The translations under genes were made by a program, and so were the position numbers. Below the pieces are notes generated by a model, which saw only the letters and a program-made list of their open reading frames with translations, searched no databases and was not told the DNA's origin. A stretch of DNA of 5,639 bases from Candidatus Parepulonipiscium sp. PG-Nun2H_MBin03 (GTDB lineage: Bacteria; Bacillota; Clostridia; Lachnospirales; Cellulosilyticaceae), in the NCBI GenBank assembly GCA_001995005.1, contig MDJN01000211.1, positions 1-5,639 on the forward strand. Reading direction: 5' to 3'. This document shows, in pieces, positions 5,535-5,639 of this stretch (within the stretch, counting starts at the first letter, position 1; each line of letters begins with the position of its first letter).

Positions 5535-5580
5535 CATTCAGTGGCGGGGTTAGAACCCCCACTGAATGAAGTTTTCTTCT
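5535..5580 (+). terminator. GC-rich hairpin terminator of the ABC/flavin operon
   Basis: A long hairpin begins 9 nt after the operon's last stop. CATTCAGTG (5535-5543) pairs with CACTGAATG (5560-5568), GGGGT (5546-5550) pairs with ACCCC (5555-5559), GC at 5544-5545 bulges out, and the loop is TAGA. GAAGTTTTCTTCT follows, a modest T-rich tail. The stem is far richer in G+C than its surroundings, and its near-symmetry resembles dispersed palindromes used as terminators in clostridial genomes. Termination is likely though the T-run is short. Confidence 0.8.
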
Positions 5581-5639
5581 ATGTATAAAAGTCAATAAAC
5601 ACACCCTAAGGGCAAAATATCTATAATATAAAAGAAAGT
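5581..5639. other. Intergenic tail with no gene seen
   Basis: This AT-rich stretch after the terminator contains a lone TATAAT at 5622-5627 without a matching -35 element and a short CCCTAAGGG palindrome at 5604-5612. No reading frame or RNA gene can be supported; it may be the upstream region of a gene beyond the window. Confidence 0.4.

Noticed and set aside
5604..5627. Possible promoter for a downstream gene (TATAAT at 5622-5627)
   Set aside because: No acceptable -35 at 16-18 nt spacing, and the window ends before any gene could support it.

Overview
The window is AT-rich (about one third G+C by eye), with Gram-positive-type AGGAGG ribosome binding sites, a CwlD-like spore-cortex-type amidase and a clostridial-type YebC. 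This fits a low-G+C Clostridia genome, probably of the Lachnospirales/Lachnospiraceae sort. The taxon is inferred from gene flavour only. No rRNA, tRNA, CRISPR array, transposase or phage gene is visible.

Left part (1-2100, + strand): three ordinary genes. They are a zinc N-acetylmuramoyl-L-alanine amidase (CwlD-like; its first base is the window edge), a YigZ/IMPACT-family protein, and a YebC/PmpR-family protein. The yebC gene has its own strong extended -10 promoter, an ideal Shine-Dalgarno sequence and a clear intrinsic terminator.

Right part (2101-5570): a self-contained regulated module. An HxlR-type winged-helix repressor gene on the minus strand is transcribed away from a four-gene + strand operon. 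That operon encodes a polar-amino-acid-type ABC importer (lipoprotein binding protein, one permease, ATPase), followed by a flavin-type (pyridoxamine-phosphate-oxidase-like) split-barrel protein fused to a C-terminal 2[4Fe-4S] ferredoxin domain. The four genes are tightly packed (10-nt gap, ATGA overlap, 1-nt gap with a TTG start) and end in a GC-rich hairpin terminator. The 151-nt divergent intergenic region holds three alternating GTATCA/TGATAC half-sites, a good candidate operator for the HxlR protein.

How the parts may work together (inference): the HxlR protein keeps the family's N-terminal Cys-Pro, where some relatives sense thiol or electrophile stress. It may therefore control import of a small amino-acid-like compound, which the flavin/Fe-S protein then reduces or otherwise processes. 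The binding protein and permease both depart from family consensus at positions that are usually conserved, so the substrate may not be a standard amino acid. Each family is known; the combination is the part worth checking.
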